Source: Pseudoduganella flava (GTDB taxonomy: Bacteria; Pseudomonadota; Gammaproteobacteria; Burkholderiales; Burkholderiaceae_D). Taken from it: a DNA stretch of 64,000 bases. A program made the position numbers and the translations under genes. Of this stretch, positions 18,930 through 27,395 are shown piece by piece. The stretch covers positions 182,095 to 246,094 of the forward strand of contig NZ_VLKW01000006.1 of NCBI RefSeq assembly GCF_007830495.1, written 5' to 3'. Under the pieces are notes generated by a model. It saw only the letters and a program-made list of their open reading frames with translations, had not been told where the DNA came from and did no database searches. Each line of letters begins with the position of its first letter. The stretch's first letter is position 1.

Positions 18930-21320
18930 TCAATCGCGCAACGCGGCAATGGGCGGCAGGCGCAGCGCCGCCACGCCATGCCTGGTCGTCGCGAGCAGTG
19001 CCACGGTGGCGGCCAATGCCGTGGCCAGCACCAGCGGCCATTGCCCCAGCGGGGCGCGTTCCGCGAACCCGGCCAGGTAGCGCTCGATCGCCAGCCATGC
19101 CACGGGCAGCCCGATCAGCGCGCCGGCGGCCAGCAGGCCCGCAAACTCGCGCGCCAGCAGCCGGGCGATGGCGGCGCGGCTGGCACCGTGCAGCTTGCGC
19201 AGCACGATCTGGCGGCGGTGCCGATGCACGCTGTAGGCCGCCAGCACATAGATGCCGAAGGCCGCCAGCCCGAGCGCCAGCATGCTGCCTGCGGCCAGGA
19301 TCTTCACGAGGCGTTCGTCGTCGCCGTAATTGGCGGCGAACAGGCTGGCGGCAGGCTGCATGGCCATGATCCGGTCCGGGAACCAGCGCTGCCACAACGG
19401 CGCGAGCGCGTGTTCGACGTCCTCCATGCCGGCGCCGGTACGCAGCGTGAGCACCGAGTAGCCCTTGCGCAGCACGTAGACGATCGGGCCGGGCGCCTGG
19501 CGCAGGCTCTGGTGCCGCACGTCGGGAGCGATGCCGACCACCGTGCCCTCGCCGGCAAACGGCGCGCGACCGACGGCGTCCTGGGGCGCGGCGTAGCCGA
19601 GCGCCGTTGCGGCCGCCGTGTTGAGCACGAGCGCGTCACCGCCCGGCTGGTCCACGGCTGTTCCGAACAGCCTGCCGAACAGGGGGCGGATGCCATACAC
19701 GGCGAAGAACTCCGGCGCCACGATCTTGATCTCCAGCCGCAGGTCGCGGCCGTCCCGCGTCGTGAAACCCTGCACGATCTTGTTGCCGTCGCGGCCGATC
19801 GCTTCGCCCGACAGCGCGACGCCGCCGGCCAGCGGCAGTGCGCGCACCGCGTCGGCAAACGCCTGGGCGGCGGGCGGCGGCACGCCGTCGGGTAGATCGA
19901 CGGTCACCAGCCGGGACGGATCGAATCCGGGATCCGCATGGCTGGCGAACCACGTCTGCCAGCCGACTGCGATCGTCAGCGCACCCAGTGCGATCGCGGT
20001 GGCCGACTGCAGCACGGTCAAGCCGCGCCGCAGCCACAGGCCGCCCCGGGTTTCGCTGTTGTCGCGGCCCGCCAGGGCGGCGGCGGGACGTACGCGCACC
20101 GCGACCAGCGCGGGCCATGTGCCGGCCAGTGCGCCCACCACGAGCGCGCCGACCAGCGCACAGCCGACGGCGGCAGGGCTGAACATGCCTTCCAGCTCGC
20201 GGTCCACCAGCATGGCGAACGTGGGCAGCAGCAGCCACGCCAGCATCAGCCCGAGCACGGCGGCCAGCAGCGCGACGAGCGTCGACTCGGCCCAGAATTG
20301 CGCGGCCACGCGCGGCGCGCTAGCGCCGAGCAGCTTGCGCAGGCCGGACTCGCGCTGGCGCTGCTGGGCGCGCACCGTGGCGAGGTTCACATGGTTCGTC
20401 ACCGCCAGCGCGAGAATCAGCACGGCGACGCCGGCCAGGCCCAGCACCACGGACAGCTTGCCATAACGGCCCCCGGCGCGGCTCGCGGCAAGGTCCGGAT
20501 CGAAGTAGGCATCCGGCAGCGCCAGCAGCTTGACCTCGGTGCCGGCACCCTGCATCGTCCTGCCGATTGCGCGCGCCCGAAAGCGCTGCTCGAATGGCGA
20601 TGCATCGACAGCTTGCTGCAGCAGCGCTTCGAGCATGCCGGCGTCGGCAGAGGGCTTGAGCTTCAGGTAGACGGCGCCGCGCTTCCAGTCCGGCGCCACC
20701 GTGCGCTCGGCGGCGGGGCGGGCCCGCGACAACGGCCCGGTCAGCGCCTCCCAGCGTGTCGTGCTGTTCGCCGGCACGTCCGGCAGCACGGCCAGCACCT
20801 GCAGCGGCTCGCTCCCGACGTGCACGGTGCGGTGCAGGATGCCGGCATCGGTGCCGAACAGGCGCCGCGCGGCGTCGCGGGTGACGGCCAGTCCTTCGGG
20901 CCGCGTCAGCGCGGCCATCAGGTCGCCCGCCACGGGAACGATGCCGAAGACCTGCGCGAACGCGGGATCCACGGCCCACAAGTCGATGTCGTTCAACGCC
21001 GTCCCCACCCGCAGCGGCTGGCGCACGGGCGCCACGCCGGCGGCGTGTTCGACCATCCCGCTCTCGCGCGCCACGCCGGCCAGCGGCAGCAAGGCGCGGA
21101 CGTCCCACTCCGGCCGCGGAAACCAGTTGATGCGCTGCTTGACCAGTGCGACCCGGGCCGCATCCGGCACATGGCTGTCGTAGTCGAAGCAGTAGCGCAC
21201 ATAGCCCAGCAGCAGGAACGCGGCGGCGCAGGCGCCGGCGAGGCCGAGCACCGTGACGATCGAAAAACCGGGCTCGCGGAGCAGCATGCGCCAGCCCATG
21301 CGAAAGTCCGCCAGCTTCAT
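18930..21320 (-). CDS. MacB-like ABC transporter permease (FtsX type)
   Basis: The 796-residue permease has the layout of large MacB/FtsX-type exporters: one N-terminal helix (about 18-42), a periplasmic MacB-PCD domain, a block of three helices around 280-400 with the LRKLLGASAPRVAAQF coupling segment, a fourth helix at about 440-460, a second periplasmic domain, and a final three-helix block (about 665-790) with VLRKLHGASRAAIARLL. The two FtsX cores and duplicated coupling segments show it is an internally doubled permease. Its ATG overlaps the stop of the ATPase gene as ATGA. With the ATPase and adaptor it should form a trans-envelope export or mechanotransmission complex. Substrate unknown. 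Confidence 0.87.
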   Translation of the reverse strand: MKLADFRMGWRMLLREPGFSIVTVLGLAGACAAAFLLLGYVRYCFDYDSHVPDAARVALVKQRINWFPRPEWDVRALLPLAGVARESGMVEHAAGVAPVRQPLRVGTALNDIDLWAVDPAFAQVFGIVPVAGDLMAALTRPEGLAVTRDAARRLFGTDAGILHRTVHVGSEPLQVLAVLPDVPANSTTRWEALTGPLSRARPAAERTVAPDWKRGAVYLKLKPSADAGMLEALLQQAVDASPFEQRFRARAIGRTMQGAGTEVKLLALPDAYFDPDLAASRAGGRYGKLSVVLGLAGVAVLILALAVTNHVNLATVRAQQRQRESGLRKLLGASAPRVAAQFWAESTLVALLAAVLGLMLAWLLLPTFAMLVDRELEGMFSPAAVGCALVGALVVGALAGTWPALVAVRVRPAAALAGRDNSETRGGLWLRRGLTVLQSATAIALGALTIAVGWQTWFASHADPGFDPSRLVTVDLPDGVPPPAAQAFADAVRALPLAGGVALSGEAIGRDGNKIVQGFTTRDGRDLRLEIKIVAPEFFAVYGIRPLFGRLFGTAVDQPGGDALVLNTAAATALGYAAPQDAVGRAPFAGEGTVVGIAPDVRHQSLRQAPGPIVYVLRKGYSVLTLRTGAGMEDVEHALAPLWQRWFPDRIMAMQPAASLFAANYGDDERLVKILAAGSMLALGLAAFGIYVLAAYSVHRHRRQIVLRKLHGASRAAIARLLAREFAGLLAAGALIGLPVAWLAIERYLAGFAERAPLGQWPLVLATALAATVALLATTRHGVAALRLPPIAALRD

Positions 21321-21997
21321 GCCGCGCGCAGCGCGTCGACGATGATGCGCCCGTCCAGCAGGTTCAGCGTGCGCGACGCCTGCGCCGCATGGCTGGGCGA
21401 GTGGGTCACCATCACGACCGTCGTGCCTTCGCCGTTGATGGTGCGCAGCAGGCGCATCACGTCGTCGCCGTGCGCCGTGTCCAGGTTGCCGGTCGGTTCG
21501 TCGGCCAGCAGCAGTGCCGGGCCGGCAACCAGCGCGCGGGCGATCGCCACGCGCTGCTGCTGGCCGCCGGAGAGCTGCGACGGCCGGTGCTTCGCGCGGT
21601 GGCCGACGCCCAGCTTGTCCAGCATCGCGGCCACCTTGTCCTTGCGCTCGCGGGCGCGCATGCCCGTGTATTCGAGCGCCAGTTCGACGTTCTCGAACAC
21701 GGACAATTCCTCGATCAGGTTGAAGCTCTGGAAGATGAAGCCGATCCGGCCGCGGCGCAGCTCGTTCAGCCGGGCCTCGCTCCAGCCGGCCACGTTGTGG
21801 CCCTCGAACCAGTAGTCCCCGCTGGTGGGCACGTCCAGCAGGCCAAGCAGTGACAGCAGCGTCGACTTGCCGCAGCCGGAAGGCCCCGTGATCGCCACGT
21901 ATTCGCCAGCGTCGATCTCGAGGTCGATGCGGTCCAGTGCCGTGGTCTGCACTTCGCCGGCCACGTGGATCTTGCTGACGCCTGACAGTTTGAGCAT
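21317..21997 (-). CDS. MacB-type ABC transporter ATP-binding protein
   Basis: The 226-residue ATPase has Walker A GPSGCGKST (about 39-47), Q-loop FQSFNLI, signature LSGGQQQRVAIARAL, Walker B LLLADEPTGNLD and the H-loop in VTHSPSHA. The FNLIEELSVFENVELAL segment is typical of the LolD/MacB group. I start at ATG 21997 after AAAGGA rather than the longer open frame. It sits between adaptor and permease genes with an ATGA overlap to the permease. It powers the permease encoded next to it. Confidence 0.92.
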   Translation of the reverse strand: MLKLSGVSKIHVAGEVQTTALDRIDLEIDAGEYVAITGPSGCGKSTLLSLLGLLDVPTSGDYWFEGHNVAGWSEARLNELRRGRIGFIFQSFNLIEELSVFENVELALEYTGMRARERKDKVAAMLDKLGVGHRAKHRPSQLSGGQQQRVAIARALVAGPALLLADEPTGNLDTAHGDDVMRLLRTINGEGTTVVMVTHSPSHAAQASRTLNLLDGRIIVDALRAA

Positions 21998-22025
21998 GGT
22001 TTTCCTTTGATGGTGGTGATGAAGA

Positions 22026-23264
22026 TTACTGCGAAATCTGCAGCCGTTGGGCATTGCCGAACGCGCCGTAGCCGGAGACGATCACACGGTCGCCCGGTGC
22101 GAGGCCGTCCAGCACCTCGATCTGCGCATGGTTGCGGCGGCCGGCGCGGATGTCGCGCCGCTCCGCTTCGCCGTTGGCCGTGAGCCGGTACACCCAGGCC
22201 GCGCCGGAGTCGGCGACGAAGGCGCCGTTCGGCAGCAGCAGTGCCGGTGCCGGTTCGCCCAGCGTGATCTGCGCGTCCATGCTCTGGCCGGGGCTCAGTG
22301 CCGGCTGCTCGCCGGTGAACAGCAGCTCGGCCGTGAAGCGGCCTTCCTTGATCTGCGGGTAGACGGTGCCGACCTTCACGGCGTAGCGCCGGCCGTCCTG
22401 CGTCACGCAGCCCTGGCGGCCCACCGTCACGCGGTTCAGGTAGTACTCGTCGACCAGCGCGGCCAGCTTGAATCGGCGCGGATCATCGATGCGGCCCACC
22501 CGCTTGCCGGTGGCGATCGACTCGCCGACCTGCAGGCGGAAGTCCGTCAGCCGGCCCGCCACGGGTGCGCGCACGGCCAGCGCATCGACAGTCCCCTGCA
22601 CGAGCCGCAGGCCGGCGGCCAGGCCCGTGATCGTCTCTTCGAGGCGCGCGAGGGCGTTGTGGCGCACCTTGTCTTCCGCCGCGATGCTGCGCTGTTCCAG
22701 CAGCAGCGCGCGGCGCGCCTTGTCGCGCTTGTCGCGCGTCTCTTCCAGCGCCACGGCGGACACGAAGCCCTGCTCGGCCAGCCGGCCGGCGCGCGCCAGC
22801 GCCTTGTCGGCCTGCTCCAGCGCGAACGACAGGTCGTCGAGCCGGCGCTGGCGCTCGGTGCGGTTGCTTTGCTCGGCCACCCGCAGCGTCTCGAGGTTGG
22901 AGATCTGCTGCGCGTATTCCGACTGGCGCGCCAGCAGCTCTAGGTTGCGCTGCGGGTTCGCGATCCGGAACAGCAGCTGGCCTTGCGCGACGAGATCGCC
23001 GTCGCGCGCCACCACCTCCTCGATGCGGCCCGATTCGACAGAGTCCAGCAGCACGGCCGTCAACGGCTCGGCGCTGGCGCGTACGGCGATGTCGTCGCGG
23101 AATATGCCCCGTTCGACGGTGGCGATGCGGATGTCGCGCGCAGCGACCTGCAGGCCGCGCGGCATCCACGCATGCAGCGCGAAGCCGGCCGCCAGCACGG
23201 CGGCGATGCCGGCCACGGTCAGCGCGACGATGCGGCCGCGGCGGCGCGGCACGATGGTGTCCAT
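22026..23264 (-). CDS. HlyD/MacA-type periplasmic adaptor subunit
   Basis: The 412-residue product has an N-terminal membrane anchor (about 10-30) preceded by arginines, a barrel-sandwich half-motif (VESGRIEEVVARDGDLVAQGQLLFRI), a long alpha-hairpin (about 105-205), the second half-motif (VRAPVAGRLTDFRLQVGESIATGKRVGRI) and a C-terminal beta-barrel. This is the MacA/HlyD plan, bridging the inner-membrane ABC complex to an outer-membrane channel. The frame is open further upstream, but the sigma-54 promoter at 23325-23339 puts the transcript start near 23313, so the ATG at 23264 is preferred over one at 23312. First gene of the export operon. Confidence 0.87.
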   Translation of the reverse strand: MDTIVPRRRGRIVALTVAGIAAVLAAGFALHAWMPRGLQVAARDIRIATVERGIFRDDIAVRASAEPLTAVLLDSVESGRIEEVVARDGDLVAQGQLLFRIANPQRNLELLARQSEYAQQISNLETLRVAEQSNRTERQRRLDDLSFALEQADKALARAGRLAEQGFVSAVALEETRDKRDKARRALLLEQRSIAAEDKVRHNALARLEETITGLAAGLRLVQGTVDALAVRAPVAGRLTDFRLQVGESIATGKRVGRIDDPRRFKLAALVDEYYLNRVTVGRQGCVTQDGRRYAVKVGTVYPQIKEGRFTAELLFTGEQPALSPGQSMDAQITLGEPAPALLLPNGAFVADSGAAWVYRLTANGEAERRDIRAGRRNHAQIEVLDGLAPGDRVIVSGYGAFGNAQRLQISQ

Positions 23265-23324
23265 CGCGGCGCCACTGGGCGGCTTGCGGTGCGGGAGGGA
23301 AGTCGGGTTCATGCCCTGACAACA

Positions 23325-23339
23325 GCAAACCATGTGCCA
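23325..23339 (-). promoter_or_regulatory. Sigma-54 (-24/-12) promoter of the export operon
   Basis: On the minus strand the sequence reads TGGCAC, five bases, TTGCT, an exact match to the RpoN consensus. Transcription would start near 23313, about 50 bases before the adaptor's ATG. The adjacent regulator gene carries a sigma-54-contacting motif. Confidence 0.82.
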
Positions 23340-23381
23340 GTACCGTTTCCATGCCCGTTTGGCGGGGTGCGCGCAGGGCGT

Positions 23382-23421
23382 CGTCCGGAAGCGGACAACG
23401 GCCGCTGTCCGCTTCCGGACA
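23382..23421. promoter_or_regulatory. Pair of palindromic activator sites (TGTCCG-N4-CGGACA)
   Basis: Two 16-bp palindromes, cGTCCGGAAGCGGACA and TGTCCGCTTCCGGACA, lie 24 bp centre to centre and are themselves inverted with respect to each other, giving 15-bp perfect outer arms. They sit about 70-110 bp upstream of the predicted sigma-54 start, the usual enhancer distance for NtrC-type activators, and also upstream of the regulator's own gene. I infer the neighbouring response regulator binds here. Confidence 0.75.
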
Positions 23422-23493
23422 CCCGGGAAAAGCCTTGTCGCGAGGCCCGATATCGCTGCTAGAATGGCCCGGTTCACGACTCGACCCGCCGCC

Positions 23494-24828
23494 ATGCTTG
23501 ACGCCGATGCCCGCATCCTGATCCTCGACGACGACGCGGACGTGGCGTACGCCGCGCGGATGCTGCTGCGCCGCCGTTACGCCGCCGTCGACATGCTGCA
23601 TGACCCGGCCCGGCTGCACAGCGTGCTGGCGCGCGGCGTGCCGGACGTGGTACTGCTCGACTTTAACTTCACGCCCGGCCGCACCGACGGCGCCGAAGGC
23701 CTGGCCGCGCTGGACGTGCTGCGCCGCCAGCCCCGCCCTCCCGCCGTCATCGCGCTGACCGCATATGCCGACGTGCCGCTGGCGGTGGAAGCGCTGAAGC
23801 GCGGCGCCGCCGATTTCATCACGAAGCCTTGGGATAACGCACGGCTCGTCGCGGCCGTCGATGCGGCGCTGGCGGGCCGCCGGCCTGCTGCCGTTGGCGC
23901 TCCCTGTGCACTGATGGGCGAGTCGCAGCCGATGCGCGCGGTGCGGGCGATGATTGCCGGTGTCGCGCCGCCGGAAGCGAACGTGATGGTGCTGGGCGAG
24001 AACGGCGTGGGCAAGGAGCTCGTCGCGCAGGCGATCCATGCGCAGTCGCGCCGTGCGCAAGCGACCTTCCTGGCGGTGGACATGGGCGCGCTGCCCGAGT
24101 CGACGTTCGAGAGCGAGTTGTTCGGCCATCGCAAGGGCGCGTTCACGGACGCGAAGGCGGATCGGCCGGGGCGCTTCCAGGCCGCCCGCGGCGGCACGTT
24201 GTTCCTCGACGAGATCGGCAACATGCCGCTGCCCGCGCAGGCCAAGCTGCTGACGGCGCTGGAGCGGCGCGAGGTGACGCCGATCGGCGCGGACCGTCCG
24301 GAAAGCGTCGACGTGCGCATCGTCAGCGCGACAAACCTGGACGAGGCGCGGCTGTTCGACCCGGCCGTATTCCGCGCCGACCTGCTGTTCCGGCTGAATA
24401 CAATCGTGCTGCGCGTGCCGCCGCTGCGCGAGCGCCGCGACGACGTGCCGCTGCTGCTGCGGCATTACCTCGCGCTGTACGAGCGGCAGTACGGCCGCCC
24501 GGCGCGTACCATCGCACCGGCGGCGCTGGATGCGTTGTGCACGCACCCGTGGCCCGGCAACGTGCGCGCGCTGCGGCATGCGTGCGAACGCGCCGTGATC
24601 CTCGGCGCGCAGGCCGACTACCGCATCGACGACTTCGGGCTGGCGCCTGGCGCTCCGGCCGCACCGGTAACGGTCGCACTGCGCGAGGACGCGACGCTGT
24701 CTGCGCTGGAGCGCGACGCGATCGCCGCCGCGCTGGCACAGGCACAGGGCAATATCAGCCACGCGGCGCGGATGCTGGGCGTATCGCGCGCGGCGTTGTA
24801 CCGCAAGCTCGACAAGCATGGCATCTGA
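23494..24828 (+). CDS. Sigma-54-dependent response regulator (NtrC family)
   Basis: The 444-residue product has a receiver domain (1-120) with acidic pocket DDD at 12-14, phospho-acceptor Asp near 56, Thr 89 and Lys 111; an AAA+ domain with Walker A GENGVGKE (168-175) and the sigma-54-contacting loop GAFTDA (215-220, a common variant of GAFTGA); and a Fis-type HTH at the C-terminus (ISHAARMLGVSRAALYRKL). It should activate sigma-54 promoters by ATP hydrolysis. The frame is open further upstream; I chose the ATG nearest the receiver domain. An ATG at 23464 is an alternative. It overlaps the histidine kinase gene by 11 bases. Confidence 0.9.
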   Translation: MLDADARILILDDDADVAYAARMLLRRRYAAVDMLHDPARLHSVLARGVPDVVLLDFNFTPGRTDGAEGLAALDVLRRQPRPPAVIALTAYADVPLAVEALKRGAADFITKPWDNARLVAAVDAALAGRRPAAVGAPCALMGESQPMRAVRAMIAGVAPPEANVMVLGENGVGKELVAQAIHAQSRRAQATFLAVDMGALPESTFESELFGHRKGAFTDAKADRPGRFQAARGGTLFLDEIGNMPLPAQAKLLTALERREVTPIGADRPESVDVRIVSATNLDEARLFDPAVFRADLLFRLNTIVLRVPPLRERRDDVPLLLRHYLALYERQYGRPARTIAPAALDALCTHPWPGNVRALRHACERAVILGAQADYRIDDFGLAPGAPAAPVTVALREDATLSALERDAIAAALAQAQGNISHAARMLGVSRAALYRKLDKHGI

Positions 24829-26041
24829 GCGGGGCGCGCGGCTGGGTGCCGCCGCATGCGCCGCCGGGTTGACGGCGCTCGGCGCGTGCGCCGCATCCGT
24901 CACGGATTCGCCGCGGCTGCTCGTCGTATGCGCGCTGGCAGGTGCCGCGCTCGGGTTTGCGCTGTGGCGCTGTCTCGCGTGCCTGACAGTGCCGGGGGTG
25001 CAGCCCGAGGTGGCGCCCATGGCGTCGCAGTGGCCGGACCGGGAAGCCGTGCTGGCGCTGGAAGCGCGGCTCGAGCATGCGCCGATCGCGCTGTTTCGCA
25101 TCGAGCACCTGGCGGGGCCGGGCGATGTGACGCCATTGAACGCGAATGCGCGCCGGCTCGTCGCACCGGGCCGCGCCAGCGATGCACCGGCGCTGTACGC
25201 GCTGCTGGCCGCACAGCCGTCGGACGAACGCACGCTGATCGGCTTCGACACGGAGCGGGGGATGGAGCGGGCGATGGTGGCGGTGTCCGCATTGACGGTG
25301 GCGGGGCAGGCGCAGCGGCTTGTCGCGCTGCTGCCCGTCGAAAGCCAGCTGGAAGCGGAGGCGCTGCACGCGTGGCGCCAGCTGGTGCACGTGCTGACGC
25401 ACGAGATCATGAATTCGCTGACGCCGGTGGCATCGCTGTCGCGCACGTCGCACGAGCTGCTGGCCGACCTGGCGCCGGCGCTGCCGGCCGATGCGGCGAC
25501 GGACCTGGCCACGGCGCTCGATGCGATCGCGCGCCGCGCCGCGAGCCTGGCGGACTTCGTCGCCAGCTACCGCAGCCTGTCGACGCTGCCGCAGCCGCGC
25601 CCCGAGCGCGTGCACGTCGGCCAGCTGTTCGCCCGGCTGGCGGCACTCGTCGGCCCGGACTGGGAAGCGCGCGGCGGCAAGGTCGCGTTCTCCGTCGAAC
25701 CGGCCTCGCTGGAGGTGATGGCCGACCCGGGCCAGCTGGAGCAGGCACTGATCAACCTGCTGAAGAACGCCGCCGAAGCGACTGCCCACGTCGCCCACCC
25801 GCGCGCCGACGTGCAGGCACGGCTCGGCCGCGGCGGCCGGTTGCGCATCGAAGTGGCCGACAACGGCCCCGGCGTCCCCGCCGACCTGGCTGCCCACATC
25901 TTCACGCCATTTTTCACGACAAAAAAACAGGGCCGCGGCATCGGCCTGGCCATGGTCCGCCAACTCGTGCACGGCAACGGCGGCACAGTCCGCTACGCCC
26001 GCTCGATCAGCCCAGGCGCCCGCTTCATCGTCAGCTTCTGA
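24818..26041 (+). CDS. Sensor histidine kinase, partner of the NtrC-type regulator
   Basis: The 407-residue kinase has two short hydrophobic segments at the N-terminus (about 8-28 and 32-56) with almost no periplasmic loop, a PAS-like cytoplasmic region (about 75-175), the H-box HVLTHEIMNSLTP with phospho-acceptor His 195, and a HATPase domain with N-box NLLKNAAEA, G1 DNGPGVP and G2 GRGIGLAMV. The lack of a sizeable periplasmic domain suggests it senses from within the membrane or cytoplasm. The start overlaps the regulator's end. With the divergent export operon it forms a closed regulatory unit. Confidence 0.9.
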   Translation: MASERGARLGAAACAAGLTALGACAASVTDSPRLLVVCALAGAALGFALWRCLACLTVPGVQPEVAPMASQWPDREAVLALEARLEHAPIALFRIEHLAGPGDVTPLNANARRLVAPGRASDAPALYALLAAQPSDERTLIGFDTERGMERAMVAVSALTVAGQAQRLVALLPVESQLEAEALHAWRQLVHVLTHEIMNSLTPVASLSRTSHELLADLAPALPADAATDLATALDAIARRAASLADFVASYRSLSTLPQPRPERVHVGQLFARLAALVGPDWEARGGKVAFSVEPASLEVMADPGQLEQALINLLKNAAEATAHVAHPRADVQARLGRGGRLRIEVADNGPGVPADLAAHIFTPFFTTKKQGRGIGLAMVRQLVHGNGGTVRYARSISPGARFIVSF

Positions 26042-26046
26042 CAACA

Positions 26047-26113
26047 GGGGACTGTCCCTCGATTCCGGAAATATTGCTCAAATTCGGGGACTGTCCCTCG
26101 AATTTGGAAACAT
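26047..26113 (+). repeat. Two direct copies of a GGGGACTGTCCCT repeat
   Basis: GGGGACTGTCCCTCGA followed by TTCCGGAAAT or ATTTGGAAAC occurs at 26047 and 26088. The GGGACTGTCCC core is itself a palindrome. Two inverted copies follow at 26215-26275. Confidence 0.75.
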
Positions 26114-26214
26114 GCGCCGTTCACAGAGGGGGAGCTCCAGCGCCCCACCTTCGCGCATGCGCATGCGACCAAGGCGTCAGCTTATCGCAACAAAAAGTGT
26201 TGCTGAAAGCAGCG

Positions 26215-26277
26215 GGACAGTCCCTCGTTTTTGGAAATATTTCCTGAAACGAGGGACAGTCCCCGAATTTGGGAAAT
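26215..26277. repeat. Inverted pair of the GGGACAGTCCC repeat
   Basis: GGGACAGTCCCTCGTTTTTGG and CGAGGGACAGTCCCCGAATT face each other across TTTCCTGAAA, forming a long imperfect hairpin just downstream of the elaA-like gene. It belongs to the same family as the repeats at 26047 and 26088 and may also end transcription. Confidence 0.75.
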
Positions 26278-26280
26278 GTT

Positions 26281-26733
26281 TTAGCGGAGCATGTCGATGT
26301 GCAGGATGCCGTCTTCGTCGTACGGGGCGCTGACGGTTTCGAAGCCGAAGCCCTGGTAGAACGTTTCCAGGCGAGCCTGGGCGCCGATGCGGATGCGGTG
26401 GCCGGGGTGGAGTTGTTCGGCGCGGCGGATGCCTTCCGCGACGAGCTGGCGGCCGATGCCTGTGCCGCGCGCGATCGCCGGCGTCAGGATGCGACCCAGC
26501 GACATCTCGGCGTATTTCGCGCCGGGCGCCAGGCAGCGCAGGTAGGCGACCAGCTGGCGCTTGCCGTCGATCGTCTGCCACGCCATCAGGTGGTGGGCGG
26601 CTTCGTCGTAGCCGTCCAGGTCGGGATACAGGCAGGTTTGCTCCAGCACGAACACTTCCTGCCGCTGGCGCAGCACTTCGTACAGGTCCCTGCGGGGAAT
26701 GCTTTCAAAATCCAGCCACTGCCAGTCGATCAT
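26281..26733 (-). CDS. ElaA-like GNAT family N-acetyltransferase
   Basis: The 150-residue product aligns along its whole length with E. coli ElaA (153): MIDWQWLDFESI, LYEVLRQRQEVFVLEQTCLYPDLDGYD near 18-45, the CoA-binding RGTGIGRQLVAEGIRRAEQ near 90-108, and GAQARLETFYQGFGFETVSAPYDEDGILHIDM at the end. The substrate is unknown. I start at 26733, which gives the family N-terminus, rather than nine codons upstream. It is isolated, flanked by repeats on one side and by ohr on the other. Confidence 0.9.
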   Translation of the reverse strand: MIDWQWLDFESIPRRDLYEVLRQRQEVFVLEQTCLYPDLDGYDEAAHHLMAWQTIDGKRQLVAYLRCLAPGAKYAEMSLGRILTPAIARGTGIGRQLVAEGIRRAEQLHPGHRIRIGAQARLETFYQGFGFETVSAPYDEDGILHIDMLR

Positions 26734-26799
26734 TTCAATGCCTAACCGAAACCAAATCAAGCAGGCATTGTAAGGCAGTGGCCGGACGGTGCAACAGGC

Positions 26800-27225
26800 T
26801 TAAACGATCGTCAGCGTGACGTCGATGTTGCCGCGGGTCGCGTTCGAGTACGGGCAGACGATGTGCGCAGCCTGCACCAGTTTCTCGGCCGTTTCGCGGT
26901 CCAGGCCCGGCAGCGAGATCTTCAGTTCCACTTCGATGCCGAAGCCGGTCGGGATCGGGCCGATGCCGACGGTGGCGTCGATCGACGTGTCAGCCGGCAC
27001 GGCGATCTTGTCGCGGCCGCCGACGAACTTCAGCGCGCCGATGAAGCAGGCCGAGTAGCCGGCGGCGAACAGTTGTTCAGGGTTGGTGCCGACGGCGCCG
27101 TTACCGCCCAGTTCTTTCGGGGTGGTCAGTTTCACGTCCAGCACGCCGTCGTTGGAGACGGATTTGCCTTCGCGGCCACCGGTGGATTTGGATTGAGCAC
27201 GGTACAGAACTTTTTCGAGCGACAT
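26800..27225 (-). CDS. ohr: Organic hydroperoxide resistance protein (Ohr/OsmC family)
   Basis: The 141-residue product is an Ohr-type thiol peroxidase that reduces organic and lipid hydroperoxides. Both redox-active cysteines are present in family context: [12 protein letters not shown] (about residue 60) and [17 protein letters not shown] (about 124). The N-terminal [28 protein letters not shown] is typical of Ohr rather than OsmC. An AAAGGA site precedes the ATG at 27225. No ohrR gene is adjacent, but the promoter carries a palindrome that could be an operator. Cytoplasmic, monocistronic. Confidence 0.94.
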   Translation of the reverse strand: MSLEKVLYRAQSKSTGGREGKSVSNDGVLDVKLTTPKELGGNGAVGTNPEQLFAAGYSACFIGALKFVGGRDKIAVPADTSIDATVGIGPIPTGFGIEVELKISLPGLDRETAEKLVQAAHIVCPYSNATRGNIDVTLTIV

Positions 27226-27338
27226 GATGTGATCCTTTCTATTGGTTAACTTTCGATTCAATCGTGCACTACATATTGGCATCGATTGTTATTGCTTGTT
27301 TGCTGCCTGGGGCGCTGTTCGCGTCGTCCATGTAGAGC

Positions 27339-27367
27339 ACTATACATAGCGCGCTATTCAATTGCAA
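27339..27367 (-). promoter_or_regulatory. Promoter of ohr with palindrome in the spacer
   Basis: On the minus strand TTGCAA (-35) and TATAGT (-10) are separated by 17 bases. The spacer contains the 12-base perfect palindrome ATAGCGCGCTAT. The placement fits a repressor that blocks polymerase; an OhrR-type regulator is the natural guess but the site is not the classic AT-rich OhrR box. Confidence 0.55.
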
Positions 27368-27395
27368 GCGATTTTTGTATTTTTTCTCGGAAGCC

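Noticed and set aside
23265..23312. ATG at 23312 as the start of the adaptor
   Set aside because: It lies at the predicted transcript start of the sigma-54 promoter, leaving no leader.
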